Assembly: GCA_001599915.1 (NCBI GenBank) | Contig: BCIG01000013.1 | Span: 1 to 64,000, forward strand | Source of the DNA: Symbiotaphrina buchneri | Taxonomy: Eukaryota; Ascomycota; Symbiotaphrinales; Symbiotaphrinaceae | Length of the DNA stretch: 64,000 nucleotides | Direction of reading: 5' to 3' | Part shown: in pieces, positions 34,611-45,274 of the stretch | How the letters are laid out: each line of letters begins with the position of its first letter | Numbering within the stretch: the first letter of the stretch is position 1 | Position numbers and translations under genes: made by a program | Notes under the pieces: model-generated | What the model saw: only the letters and a program-made list of their open reading frames with translations | Database searches by the model: none | What the model was told of the DNA's origin: nothing

Positions 34611-36226
34611 CTAGTCTACCGCCAGTAGAAGCTCGTCCGCATCTGCCCCTTGCCTTTTCTCCTCCTCGATGGACTTTCGCAAGGCGTACAGAGCCTCGTC
34701 GACGGTGCAAGGATCACTGACGATATGCAAAGCCAGAGCCAAGGCCGGTAGTCTTCGCAAAGTTCGGCCGCTCATGCCTTCGCTCTTCTGCGAGAGCTGC
34801 CAGAGCTGACTGCTGGGCGCCGAAGGGGCCGTGGCCAAGTTGAGTAGCATCTCGGTGTACCGAGTGAAGTATGAGCGGGTACCGGCATTGTTTCCGTCAA
34901 TCTGTAGAGCGCTGAACGGTAGTGGGGGTGGAATGATTATACCGCACCGTGTGAGCTCTGCCATACAGGAGGCGTAGATGCTGTAGACTGCCTGGCCACA
35001 CGGTGTGCCTATGTATTGTTTGACGTCGATCCGATCGATGAACGCGCTATCGATGGCTTCCATGAGGTTTGTCGTGCATAGAATGATGATATTCCTTTTT
35101 TCGCGAAGCCGGTCAACACCCGTCAAGAGTGAATTGGTCGCCTATAGCCCTCCTTGTCAGCAATTGCGCTTCCGTTCATTACCAGGACTTACCCTTATAG
35201 CATCACTCGGTTCATTTCTTGCGCTGCGGACTTCCGAGCGCTGGTCAAACTCTCAACTTCGTCGATAAGTACACATAGAAAGATATCCTCTTCTGCTTCA
35301 GCCAGTGCCTCAATCTCCTCGAACATCTTGCCGACAAGCTTGCCGCTCTCGCTGAAGAACTTGCTGAACAGAGAATGAGAGTTGATCTCTATCAGTCTAC
35401 CCTGTGTATAATGATCACTAAGTCTGATAGAGAGCTTCTGAGCGAGTGCGCGGCTGTTCGGGTCAGCCGGGTATCTCATAAACGTGGACCAGGAGGCACA
35501 CCATAGGCTTGATTTCCCCGTCCCAGGTGGTCCATGGAGCAATATCAACTTGTTCCAGCCAATGATGTTCGAATCGATGTTCCTACTAGAGAACATCACT
35601 ATGCGAAGCTTGTCAGCGCCAGCTCGAACAAAGCTCTGCCAGTACGTACTCATCCGGTTGATGTAGCGAAGTAAACGGACTTTGACATCATTGTCGAAGA
35701 TCAGCCTGGCATTGTAAGCTTCAGTTGAGGATGGGTATACGGCCGCTGTAGCTTACGACTCCCACACCCCATCTAGGTGTTTGCTCGGCAGGTGTAGTAC
35801 ACTTGATTGCGGGACGTCGGATGTATCCTCCTGACCCCGGCTGCCACCCGTAGATGTCTCCGTAGCACTTAACTGGTACGCCTGTACGTTCAGGTCCAGC
35901 ATTGCGATTCGTACGAATGGTTTGTCCCGCTCAGGCCCAGTGTATTCGACCACCTTGATAGACTGAATGTAATGGCCATCTTTCAAGCCCTCGAATTCAG
36001 TGATGGTGTGTCCAACCTTGATCGTCAGATACTTCCTCATTATCCAGTCTCGTACTTCATTCCGTATCTACCAGTCTGTGAGCCTCTCGACCCATGGTGA
36101 GCCTCAAGGTTGTGGTTGAAGGCTAACCATGTCCATTCTGATGACTTCCGTCGCGTCATCACGAAGGCGTGCTTCAACGTAGAGAAGAGGCCTGGATGGC
36201 ATGCCATTTGGCGTTTTTGATTCCAT
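34611..36226 (-). CDS. PCH2: Pachytene checkpoint AAA+ ATPase Pch2/TRIP13
   Basis: AAA+ remodeller of HORMA-domain proteins, acting in the meiotic recombination checkpoint and on Mad2-type proteins. Exons 36226-36128, 36067-35757, 35705-35650, 35598-35502, 35453-35207 and 35141-34611 (minus strand) give 446 residues, normal for the family. The N-terminus MESKTPNGMPSRPLLYVEAR is followed by Walker A LLHGPPGTGKSSLC, the conserved INSHSLFSKFFSESGKLV, Walker B CVLIDEVESL, then ATNSLLTGVDRL, CTTNLMEAIDSAFIDRID and sensor-2 region MSGRTLRRLP. Two introns (35599-35649 and 35454-35501) are 51 and 48 nt, in frame and without stops. The donor of the fifth exon is GTGATG, weak but required by phase and consensus. 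Confidence 0.95.
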
Positions 36227-36908
36227 TTGGAGCGGGGTGACAAGAGGAAGAAGAAAATTTGGAAAATGAAATGTGAAAGAACAGATGTTTCTGATGGAAG
36301 GTCGCGCGACCAAGTCTGCCGTATGTTCGCGGTCCCGGCGACTTGCATACAACACCTTGCGCTCCGTTCCAGCCACATCTGCAATTTGGACTGTCGAAAG
36401 GGACGGAACAGACGACCACAAGGGAATTTGATCGAAAATTTACGACTAAGAACCTTAGAATAAGAAAATCGCAAGCAATTAACATCGCTGAGATAAAGTC
36501 CGTCCCTCACTTTCACCTCTGCTTCATTTATATTCGGCAGCTGCATAATACCGGCCGTGGAAGGTGCATCTACATTTCCACCGCTCCCTTTCCAATGCGG
36601 GTTATCAGGTCGTTTCTCTCATGATTGCATTATTTCGTGTTGGACGCACGGCAACATCATTGCAGTGCACCTGGGTCCATACAATATTCTGGTGCTCCGT
36701 AGTGAGGATTATTTGGTCAGGGGCTGCTGAGAAGAGCGATAGGGGTTCGGCATCGGCTAAACGTTCATTCCGAAAGCGGCATCACCGGACCGATCTGATG
36801 GCCATAGCTCCATGCGCACCGTCATCGAAAGCCATAGAGAGAAAAACATATGCCGCTGCAAGCACGCTTGACTGAGCTCCACATTCGCTGCTGCTGGCAT
36901 CCTCTGCC
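36227..36908. promoter_or_regulatory. Divergent promoter region between PCH2 and the CSC1-like channel gene
   Basis: About 680 bp between opposed start codons. I looked for the meiotic URS1-type box (GGCGGCTA) and did not see one. No repeat or RNA gene. Confidence 0.5.
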
Positions 36909-39714
36909 ATGGATAGGATACTGCTGCTTAGGAGGGATCACGATGACGAGATCGTCGATCCAAGCCACGGCACCAGAGATTTCTTTACCCAGCTTGTGAT
37001 CTCGTTCCTGCTTGGTCTCTCTGCCTTTGTTGGCTTTTGTGTAGGTTTTACCCTGCTTCGCGAGTCCAGTCAGTAGCCTTGCTCATATGGATTCAGCTCC
37101 TCCGGCCGAGATGGAGGGGTCTCTACGCTGCGCGCAAAAGGCAAAAGGATGCTGCCTGGTCGCTCCCAGAACTGCCCGACTCGTTACTCGGATGGATACC
37201 GGCCGTCTATAGAATCACCGAGGAAGAAGTGCTTGCATCTGCTGGCTTGGATGCTTTTGTTGTGAGTGACATACATACCTGATTGCTGTCAGTAGTATTG
37301 ATCATGCAACAGTTCTTGTCTTTTTACAAACTAGCGATAAAGCTCTTTAGCGTCGCCCTTTTCTTTGCTCTGGTCGTCATTACGCCGGTCCACGTACACT
37401 TCACTGGTGATTACGGTCTTAATCTGGGCAACGGAACAGATACAAATTCTACGCAGCCATCCACTTTATTCACACCCTACAATCCTTGGGATATCGACAT
37501 ACCTACAGCCAGCGGTGTCACAGCGGCGAAAAAGAACAAGCCCCCTACAAGTTATTACTGGATGTATGTTGCCTTCGTCTATCTCTTCTCCGCACTGGCT
37601 ATATATCTCCTTGTCGACGAGACCAAGAAGGTCATCCGTGTACGTCAAGCCTACCTCAGCAGTCAGAATACTATCACAGACCGGACCTTTAGACTTTCTG
37701 GTATTCCGCCGGAGCTGAGATCCGAGGATAAGATAAAGACGCTGGTGGAGAAACTGCGGATTGGCAAAGTCGAGTCCGTTACTCTCTGTAGGAATTGGAG
37801 GAAGCTGGATGAGCTTGTGGAAAAGAGAACAAACACGCTACGCAAATTGGAGGAAGCCTGGACTGTACATCTGGGTCATCCTCGGGTGGAGAGAAACCTC
37901 GAATCACTTCCAATCGTTCAACCGGTACCTCCCGGACCGCCCATGGATGACGATGATGATTACGAACAGAGCGCCCTTCTTGGAAGAGATGACCAGCAGA
38001 ACCATGTGACGCCATATGAACGTACGCGTCCGAAGACCCGTATATGGTACGGCCGCTTCAAGCTTCACTCGAAAATAGTGGATGCCATCGATTATTATGA
38101 AGAGCAACTCCGGAAGCTGGACGAACAAATTAAGATTGCAAGGAGCAATGAATACAAGCCTACGCCCATCGCGTTCGTCACTATGGATTCAATAGCGGCT
38201 TGTCAGCTGGCTGCTCAGGCTATCCTGGACCCATCACCCCTGCAATTGCAGGCCAAACTGGCTCCTGCACCCTCAGACGTGATCTGGCAGAATACTTACG
38301 TCGCCCGTCCACGACGGATGATCAGGTCTTGGTCTGTCACAGCCTTAGTCTTGATTTTGTCCGTCTTTTGGCTAGCAATTCTCGTCCCGGTCGCTGGTCT
38401 GCTCAGCATCGATACCATCCATGAAGTCTGGCCACAGCTAGCCGATGCTCTAGCCGCCCATCCTACGCTCGATTCTGTAGTTCGCAACTCATTACCTACT
38501 TGGATAATATCACTCCTGAATATCTTGGTACCGTATGTGTACGAATGTGAGTATTTACTCAACTCCCTTTATGCTTCAGTCGCTGATATTTGGTGTTAAA
38601 GGGCTATCGAACTTTCAATGCATGACATCGCAAGCAGAGGTGGAATTGTCCGTTATATCTAAGAACTTTTTCTTCACATTTTTCAACCTCTTCCTGGTTT
38701 TCACTGTGGCGGGGACGGGTTTCAAGTTCTATTCGTTCGTCGATAATTTCCGAGATGTGTTGCGTGACACATCCTTGGTCGCCTATCTTCTGGCGAGATC
38801 GGTTGAAAAGCTCTCGACGTTTTACGCAAATCTTATTGTGCTACAAGGCATCGGCCTTTTTCCTTTCAAGCTACTTGAATTTGGAAGTGTGGCCCTGTAC
38901 CCTATAAACCTCATGGGTGCTAAAACTCCTCGTGGTAAGTCTCGCTGACATCTCTACTGCAGTTGGCGAATACTAACTTTACAGACTATGCTGAACTTGT
39001 ACAACCACCTGTCTTCAAGTATGGCTTCTTTCTACCGCAGTCTCAGTTGGTCTTCATCATCTGCATGGTCTACAGCGTCCTACCCAGCTCATGGTTCGTC
39101 TTGACCTTTGGACTGTTGTACTTCTTCATTGGGCATTTCGTGTACAAGTACCAGTTGTTATATGCCATGGACCACACGCAGCACTCGACTGGAAGAGCAT
39201 GGGCTCTGATTGCGAACCGCATCATTCTGGGAATTATTGTTTTCCAACTCACAATGATAGGTGAATTGGCTTTGAGGACTGCGATCAAGCGCTCACTCCT
39301 GCTTGTGCCTCTTCTGGGTGGGACGGTCTGGTTCAGCTACTACTTCTCAAGTGCATATGAACCATTGACGAGATACATCGCTTTGAGGAGCTTGTACAAA
39401 GAGAGCGATATGGACATAGGTGTGGGACTTGACAGCGGATTGCATGCAACAACTGAACGGGAACCCATGCCTAGTGGAGATATGGAAAATGGTCACACAG
39501 TGGACGAGACGAGGGAAAAAGGCTTGAGGTACATCAACCCTAGTCTGGTCGCTCCGTAAGTACATCCAACGACACCTTGGGGGTGACCAATTTACTTACA
39601 AAGCAAAGACTTGAGGACGTTTGGATCACGAAGAGACGTATGCAGCGAGTGTCGCATGAGGAAGCCGGCAGCCACAACCATGTCTCTGCGGCCGAAGCCG
39701 ATAATACTGTTTAA
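36909..39714 (+). CDS. CSC1/OSCA-type cation channel (DUF221, RSN1_7TM)
   Basis: Multi-pass membrane protein of the OSCA/TMEM63 family of osmo- or mechanosensitive cation channels; yeast relatives include Csc1 and Rsn1. Exons 36909-37040, 37097-37261, 37313-38546, 38602-38934, 38985-39555 and 39609-39714 give 846 residues. The first exon holds a hydrophobic helix (FFTQLVISFLLGLSAFVGFC); the second has LRPRWRGLYAARKRQ and LDAFV; then come FLSFYKLAIKLFSVALFFAL, the cytosolic RRM-like loop (DRTFRLSGIPPEL), and the pore region starting SWSVTALVLILSVFWLAIL through FFFTFFNLFLVFTVAGTGF and the FFLPQSQLVFIICMVYSVL block. The short cytosolic tail begins LEDVWITKRRMQ. Location in plasma membrane or endomembranes cannot be told. 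Confidence 0.94.
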
Positions 39715-40419
39715 GCACATACCTAATACTCTTGGTGGCCCCCGCTGGGAACATTGTTTTTATTCTTGGCACCGACTGCCCTTGTTCTTTAGACTACCTA
39801 CAGATACCCTAGCGAAAGCAACTGCGCCTGCTTCAAGCAGAAGATTTTTTTTGGATACGACTCTCCTATCTGTTACCCACCCAGCATGTGATGCAGTTTC
39901 GGGACCACTTGGACGTTCATGCTCAGCCAACTGGAATTTTGTACCATGATGTCTGCGTTGTAGTAAAGAGAGATTCTGACTCTCATGGATGAGGCTATTT
40001 CTAAGCAGAGAAGCTTGTACGCCCCGATCTCCCTGGCATCCTTTAGGCAGCCATTCGAACAACTCCATACACTACCAAGCCGATACTCGTCTCAATGCAC
40101 TGCTACTCAATGTATATGACAAGTTGTGACCGGGAAGTCGAGATTGGGCTACAGAAACGGTTGGTAGAGTGCCGTCCTACCTGAGTCAATGGTTTGGAGC
40201 GGCTGAGATTGCACGGCATGCACCATGTGCCAACCTCGGGCCTTTGCGCGAGGACCCTACAACCACAACCTACTCCCATGCGCCATGCGACTCAGTGCTA
40301 CTGAGCGGCACGCAAAGTAGGTACTTTAATTGGCTTATCTGGAACACCACGGCGCAGTTCTTGGAGAGGACACAGAGAGGCAAAATTAGTACCTCGTGAA
40401 GGTCTTCTTGTTTATTATA
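39715..40419. other. Convergent intergenic region between the channel gene and the WD40-cyclophilin gene
   Basis: About 700 bp between two 3' ends. Nothing recognised beyond expected 3' untranslated sequence. Confidence 0.5.
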
Positions 40420-42632
40420 TTATAGAATGTCAATGTTGACAATCTTGATATCTTCCTCGGGTTTTTCTTTATAAGTTCGAGTGTTCTCAATCCGGTGGAT
40501 GACATCCAAGCCTTGTATTGCACGGCCGAATATGGTGTGTTTGTTGTCGAGCCATGGCTACGAAGATCAGCTTTCTGAGGGCTAGGTGATGACATGGAGA
40601 CTTACTGTTCTCTCTGTGGTGATGAAGAATTGCGAGCCATTGGTGTTCGGCCCAGCATTAGCCATACTGACGGTATATGGCTTGTCATGCTTCAAAGTGC
40701 TGAATTCGTCCTCAAACTCCTTGCCCCATATGCTCTCACCCCCGGTACCGTCTCCTAGGGGGTCTCCACCCTGGATCATGAACTTCTTGATCACCCGGTG
40801 GAATATTGTATTGTTGTAGTAGCCTTTCCTAGAGTGCGTCACGAAGTTCTCGACTGCTTTGGGCGCAGCGGAAGGAAATAATCTGATGTGAATGTCGCCG
40901 TAGGTGGTGTGAAGAATTGCAGTAGTGCCAGTTTGAGCCTTGGCCACAGGTGCTGCTTCGGTCGATTTGCCGGTCTTGGGAAGCTTCTCGTTGTGTACAT
41001 CACGCTCGGCCTTGCTTATCCTGTAAGAGCACAATATGTCAGCTTGCTTAGCATTGCAAGCAGCCGAATGATAACATACTCCTCATCGTTGGTGAACATA
41101 TAGAAACGAATCTTGCCAAGGCCAGTTGAAACGAGCATTGGATCTCGTGCTTCGGCATCCTGGAGGAGTGGATTGGCGCTCGCCGCCATTGATACCGTTA
41201 CCACACCCTTCTTCTGTGGCTGTCCCTGATATAGACATAGATTTAAGGCACGGAATGACTCCTCCTTGGCATAAACTTTGACCACACGATTGGTGAGAGT
41301 GTTGACGACCTTTATACCAAGTATGGAACCGTAGAGGACGAAATGGCCAGACTCGTCGAAAATCACATTTAGCTTGTGCTTTGTTGCTGGGTTTTCCAGC
41401 TCACGTTCCACTGCCAGGCGGCGACCGAACTCAACATCCTCTAGTTTTTGCAGCGCAGTGCCAGCCTGCTGCATTTCCATGATAGTCGTAAGAGATTCGT
41501 CGTAGGTCCGGTACAGTTTTCCAGAAGGAAAGTCGAATATGCGTATTTGGCGGTCGGGGAAAGAGAACGCGGCGAACTGAGAGCCGGAGGGTGAGATCGT
41601 TATTGACGTGGGAACTGACTTGGCCTTTTGTAGCATATTAGGACCATTCAACGTGCCAAAGATGTGGGTCTAATAGTCAACTTACTTTTTTGAACTCAAA
41701 GAGATTCGTCGAGCTCTTGAATTCAAATACATTATCCGGCTTCTCATAAGCGCCAGAAGGTCGCCAGTATTCTAGCATACCGCTCTCATCCCCTGAAGTC
41801 ACGCAATCATATGCGTCATTGAAAGCCATTACTGACACAGGACTCCGATGGAGGCCTTTGATAGTGTGTATCGGCTGCTGATCTTCGCCTCTGCCGTCAT
41901 AAATGTAGATATTATTGCTTGACTCCTCGGAAAGGGCAAGCTGCGGAAAAGAAGCACCGCGTTTGTGGATCCAACATACGCATTTAGGTGTGTTCTCGAG
42001 TGTGAGCATCGACAGCAAATCTATTAGCAGCCTCTGTTAGTCAAGGATAACAAAGCCGGAGGGTAGGATGAAGAAACATACCAAAGGTTACAACATCGAA
42101 TATCTTCACAGTCTTGTCCACACCTGCTGTTGCAAAGCTCCTGCCGTCTGCGCTCACACTGACACTGGTGATCTCTCCTACGTGTGCTTTGAACTCTTTC
42201 ACAAACTCAATACCCACAGCCATCTTCTTCCAAAACTTTACCACCCCGTCAATGGAGCTGGTGACGAGGAATTCTGTCAACGGCGTCATTGTGATGAACG
42301 ACAGCTGATCTTTATGCATCAACGATTTTGAGTATCGGATAGAAGCCGGGAGAGCAGATATATAGAGCTTTTCATAGGGTAGCTTGCGTCTTTTTTTCTT
42401 CGGGGCAGTACTTGGAAGCGCAGGGCCGAAGTCATCTTCCGAAGATGACTCTTTATACAGAGGCGTCAGCTAAATCAGCAGGAGTCTACGGCCGAAATAC
42501 GATACCTTCATCTTTTTCAACTGGTCCTGAAGAGCCATTTTGCTCAACTATTTCGCTTTCCATCACTGCCCTGGAGCGCTTAGTCCCGACTGTTGTCGCG
42601 CCGCCATCAGGACCGGCTTCTGGATCATCCAT
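40420..42632 (-). CDS. WD40-repeat peptidyl-prolyl cis-trans isomerase (PPWD1 type)
   Basis: Nuclear cyclophilin with an N-terminal WD40 propeller; human PPWD1 associates with the spliceosome. Exons 42632-42506, 42450-42082, 42020-41686, 41624-41080, 41020-40606 and 40557-40420 (minus strand) give 642 residues. After an acidic and basic leader ([33 protein letters not shown]) come WD repeats ([59 protein letters not shown]). The cyclophilin domain has the catalytic block [18 protein letters not shown] with Arg in FHRV, then NGSQFFITT and [16 protein letters not shown]. The Trp of the drug-binding PWLDNKH motif is present, so it should bind cyclosporin. It is divergent from CCT2 with about 260 bp between start codons. 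Confidence 0.95.
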
Positions 42633-42889
42633 CCTTTTCTACTCCAGCTAATGTTCGCGTCAATTAGGAGTCCCTTTCAATTTCATTTGACAAGGAAGAA
42701 AGGTGTGGTTACGAGGCTGTGGAGAGCTTGTCGGTAAGTCCCGTCAATTCGTTTCTGTAAGGTGAGAGATCGCGAAAACCATCCGCGACCTCAACGTTTT
42801 GGCGCGTCTTCTGGCAGAGGCACAAGCTCCGATCCCCGAAAACCTCACTCCTTCTGCAGTTGCCTATTGGTTGAGTCGCACAAATCAAA

Positions 42890-44686
42890 ATGGTAAACAC
42901 TAGTCTTACAAATCGTCCCAGTTCTAACAGGTTGCGACCAGGCTTCTAATAATCCCACCCAAATCTTCGGCGACGATGTTACGGAAGAGAAAGGTGAAAA
43001 CGCACGTCTTTCGGCCTTCGTAGGTGCCATAGCTGTCGGGGACCTTGTCAAGAGCACACTGGGTCCCAAGGGGATGGACAAAATTCTACAATCAGCGTTG
43101 GTCCACTCGTGGTCTTTCAAGTAACTCAATCACTAACATAAAGCAGATCAACTGGTGAAGTGATGGTGACAAATGATGGAGCTACAATCTTAAAGTCTAT
43201 TGCACTTGACAACGCTGCTGCAAAAGTTCTGGTCAATATCTCAAAAGTACAAGATGACGAGGTCGGAGATGGCACTACTTCGGTCACCGTCTTGGCCGCT
43301 GAACTGCTTCGTGAAGCCGAGCGGCTCGTCGATCAGAAGATCCACCCCCAGACTATCATTGAAGGGTATCGGATAGCTAGCCAAGCGGCACTGAAAGCCC
43401 TGGAAAAGTCTTCTATGGATCATAGCAACGATGAGGGCGCGTTCCGAAAAGACCTACTGGCCATCGCTAGGACGACGTTGAGCTCGAAGGTCCTCAGCCA
43501 AGACAAGATACACTTTGCGAAGCTAGCGGTTGACGCGGTGCTCAGGATGCGTGGCTCAACTGATCTGAGTCACATTCAAATCATCAAGAAAGCCGGTGGG
43601 AAGCTCAGCGACTCCTACCTAGATGAGGGTTTCATTCTAGACAAAAGAATCGGAGTAAATCAACCAAAACGATTGGAGAATGCTAAGATACTGGTTGCCA
43701 ATACTCGTAAATGGCCCGAACTCCTGTCGGATTGCATATGCTGACATGTAGCAGCTATGGACACTGACAAGGTGAAAATCTTTGGAGCTCGTGTCAAAGT
43801 CGATTCCACTGGCAAGCTTGCAGAACTCGAGAAGGCTGAGCGCGAAAAGATGAAAGCCAAGGTTGAGAAGATTAAAGCGCACGGGATCAACTGTTTTGTT
43901 AATCGGCAGCTTATTTACAACTGGCCTGAACAACTCTTCACAGATGCCGGCATTGTCTCTATTGAGCATGCAGACTTCGATGGTATCGAACGACTGGCAT
44001 TAGTGACGGGGGGTGAAATCGCCTCCACTTTTGACCACCCGGAGAACGTCAAGCTTGGCCATTGCGATTTGATTGAAGAAGTCATTATCGGCGAGGATAC
44101 CTTGATCAAGTTCTCAGGCGTTGCGGCAGGACAAGCATGCACAATCGTTCTACGGGGTGCGACAGAGCAACTTCTGGATGAAGCTGAACGGTCACTTCAT
44201 GATGCTCTTGCAGTATTATCCCAGACGGTGAAGGAGCCCAAGACGACACTCGGAGGGGGTTGTGCGGAAATGGTCATGGCAAAAGCAGTGGAACAGGCGG
44301 CACAGAATGTGGCTGGGAAGAGAGCTATTGCTGTGGACTCGTTCGCCAAAGCACTCCGCCAACTTCCAACAATCCTCGCAGATAATGCTGGGCTAGACTC
44401 GAGCGAACTGGTTACTAGGCTACGGTCTGCTGTCTATTCAGGCATGACCAGTTTCGGCTTGGATTTGTTGACGCCGGGTGGTGGTATCGCCGACATGCGA
44501 GAGTTGGAAGTGATAGAAAGCTACAAGCTTAAGCGTGCGGTGGTTTCTTCGGCTTCCGAAGCAGCTGAGGTGAGTTCAGCTTCTGGCATGCTAGTCGCGG
44601 GTTCAAGAGTACTGATCGATTACAAGCTGCTACTTCGGGTTGACAACATCATCAAGAGCGCACCGCGGAGAAGGGATCGCATGTAG
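42890..44686 (+). CDS. CCT2: Chaperonin TRiC/CCT subunit beta
   Basis: Subunit of the eight-membered cytosolic chaperonin that folds actin and tubulin. Exons: 42890-42892 (the ATG alone), 42942-43096, 43147-43706, 43755-44569 and 44627-44686. This gives [20 protein letters not shown] at the start and 530 residues overall, as expected. ATPase motifs are [33 protein letters not shown] and [10 protein letters not shown]. The subunit-specific block [19 protein letters not shown] is intact. The last intron (44570-44626; GTGAGT donor, TACAAG acceptor) is 57 nt, in frame and stop-free; the family has SEAAE directly followed by LLLRVDNII. The first intron follows the start codon directly (donor GTAAAC). 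Confidence 0.95.
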
Positions 44687-45274
44687 TGTGCTCAGATGTC
44701 ATCTTGGAGTCATTCACCTGCAACTACGCTCGCCAACATGCTCAAGGCTAGAGAACGGCGTTTTATGGTGCTCGTCGGTGTACAGTAACAGCTGTCATGC
44801 AAATATTAGCCGGGATGAGGGAGCAATTTGCAGATGAAAAGCCATGCCACTCCTTCTTACCTAAGGTAATTAGGTGGTTAACGAATTCTCCGTAAAGCGC
44901 TTGGCTGCGTGCCGGCTCTCCAGTGAGCGGTGAGACACCGCGAGCACATGTCTCACGAAATGAAGGTTTGGGATGGTGCGGTGTCGCTAAACCCCCGAGC
45001 CCCCTTCACCCCTGATTTCGAATCTGCAGGGGGTACTCCCGGAGCTAGTCCATGAATGGACTAGCTGGTAGCGCCCACTTCGCTTCCTCGTCAGCTGTCA
45101 GCATCCCTTCCTTCGGTGCCTGTCTGTCTCCTTCCCCCAGCCCGTCGAATCCTTCTCAACATCAACATCTGTGCACGCTCATGAGATCAACCAACGTATT
45201 CCATTATCGGTCTCCCTGATCGCAGACCATTCCATCTGCCTTTCAAAGGCGATCCACAACATTGGCGTGTTAGG
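44687..45274. promoter_or_regulatory. CCT2-IRE1 intergenic region with an IRE1 leader
   Basis: About 590 bp downstream of CCT2 and upstream of IRE1. The pyrimidine-rich stretch at 45090-45170 suggests the transcript start region of IRE1. An upstream open frame at 45052-45219 is listed separately. Confidence 0.5.
45052..45219 (+). other. Possible upstream open reading frame in the IRE1 leader
   Basis: An ATG at 45052 opens 55 codons (starts MNGLAGSAHF, ends FHYRSP) closed by a TGA at 45217-45219, 55 nt before the IRE1 ATG at 45275. A second in-frame ATG at 45181 gives a 12-codon version, which would lie in the leader even if transcription starts late. Whether either is transcribed or translated is unknown. 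Confidence 0.3.

Noticed and set aside
36564-36875. Open frame of 103 codons upstream of the channel gene
   Set aside because: No domain, and it sits in the divergent promoter region; the channel's own start at 36909 is well supported.
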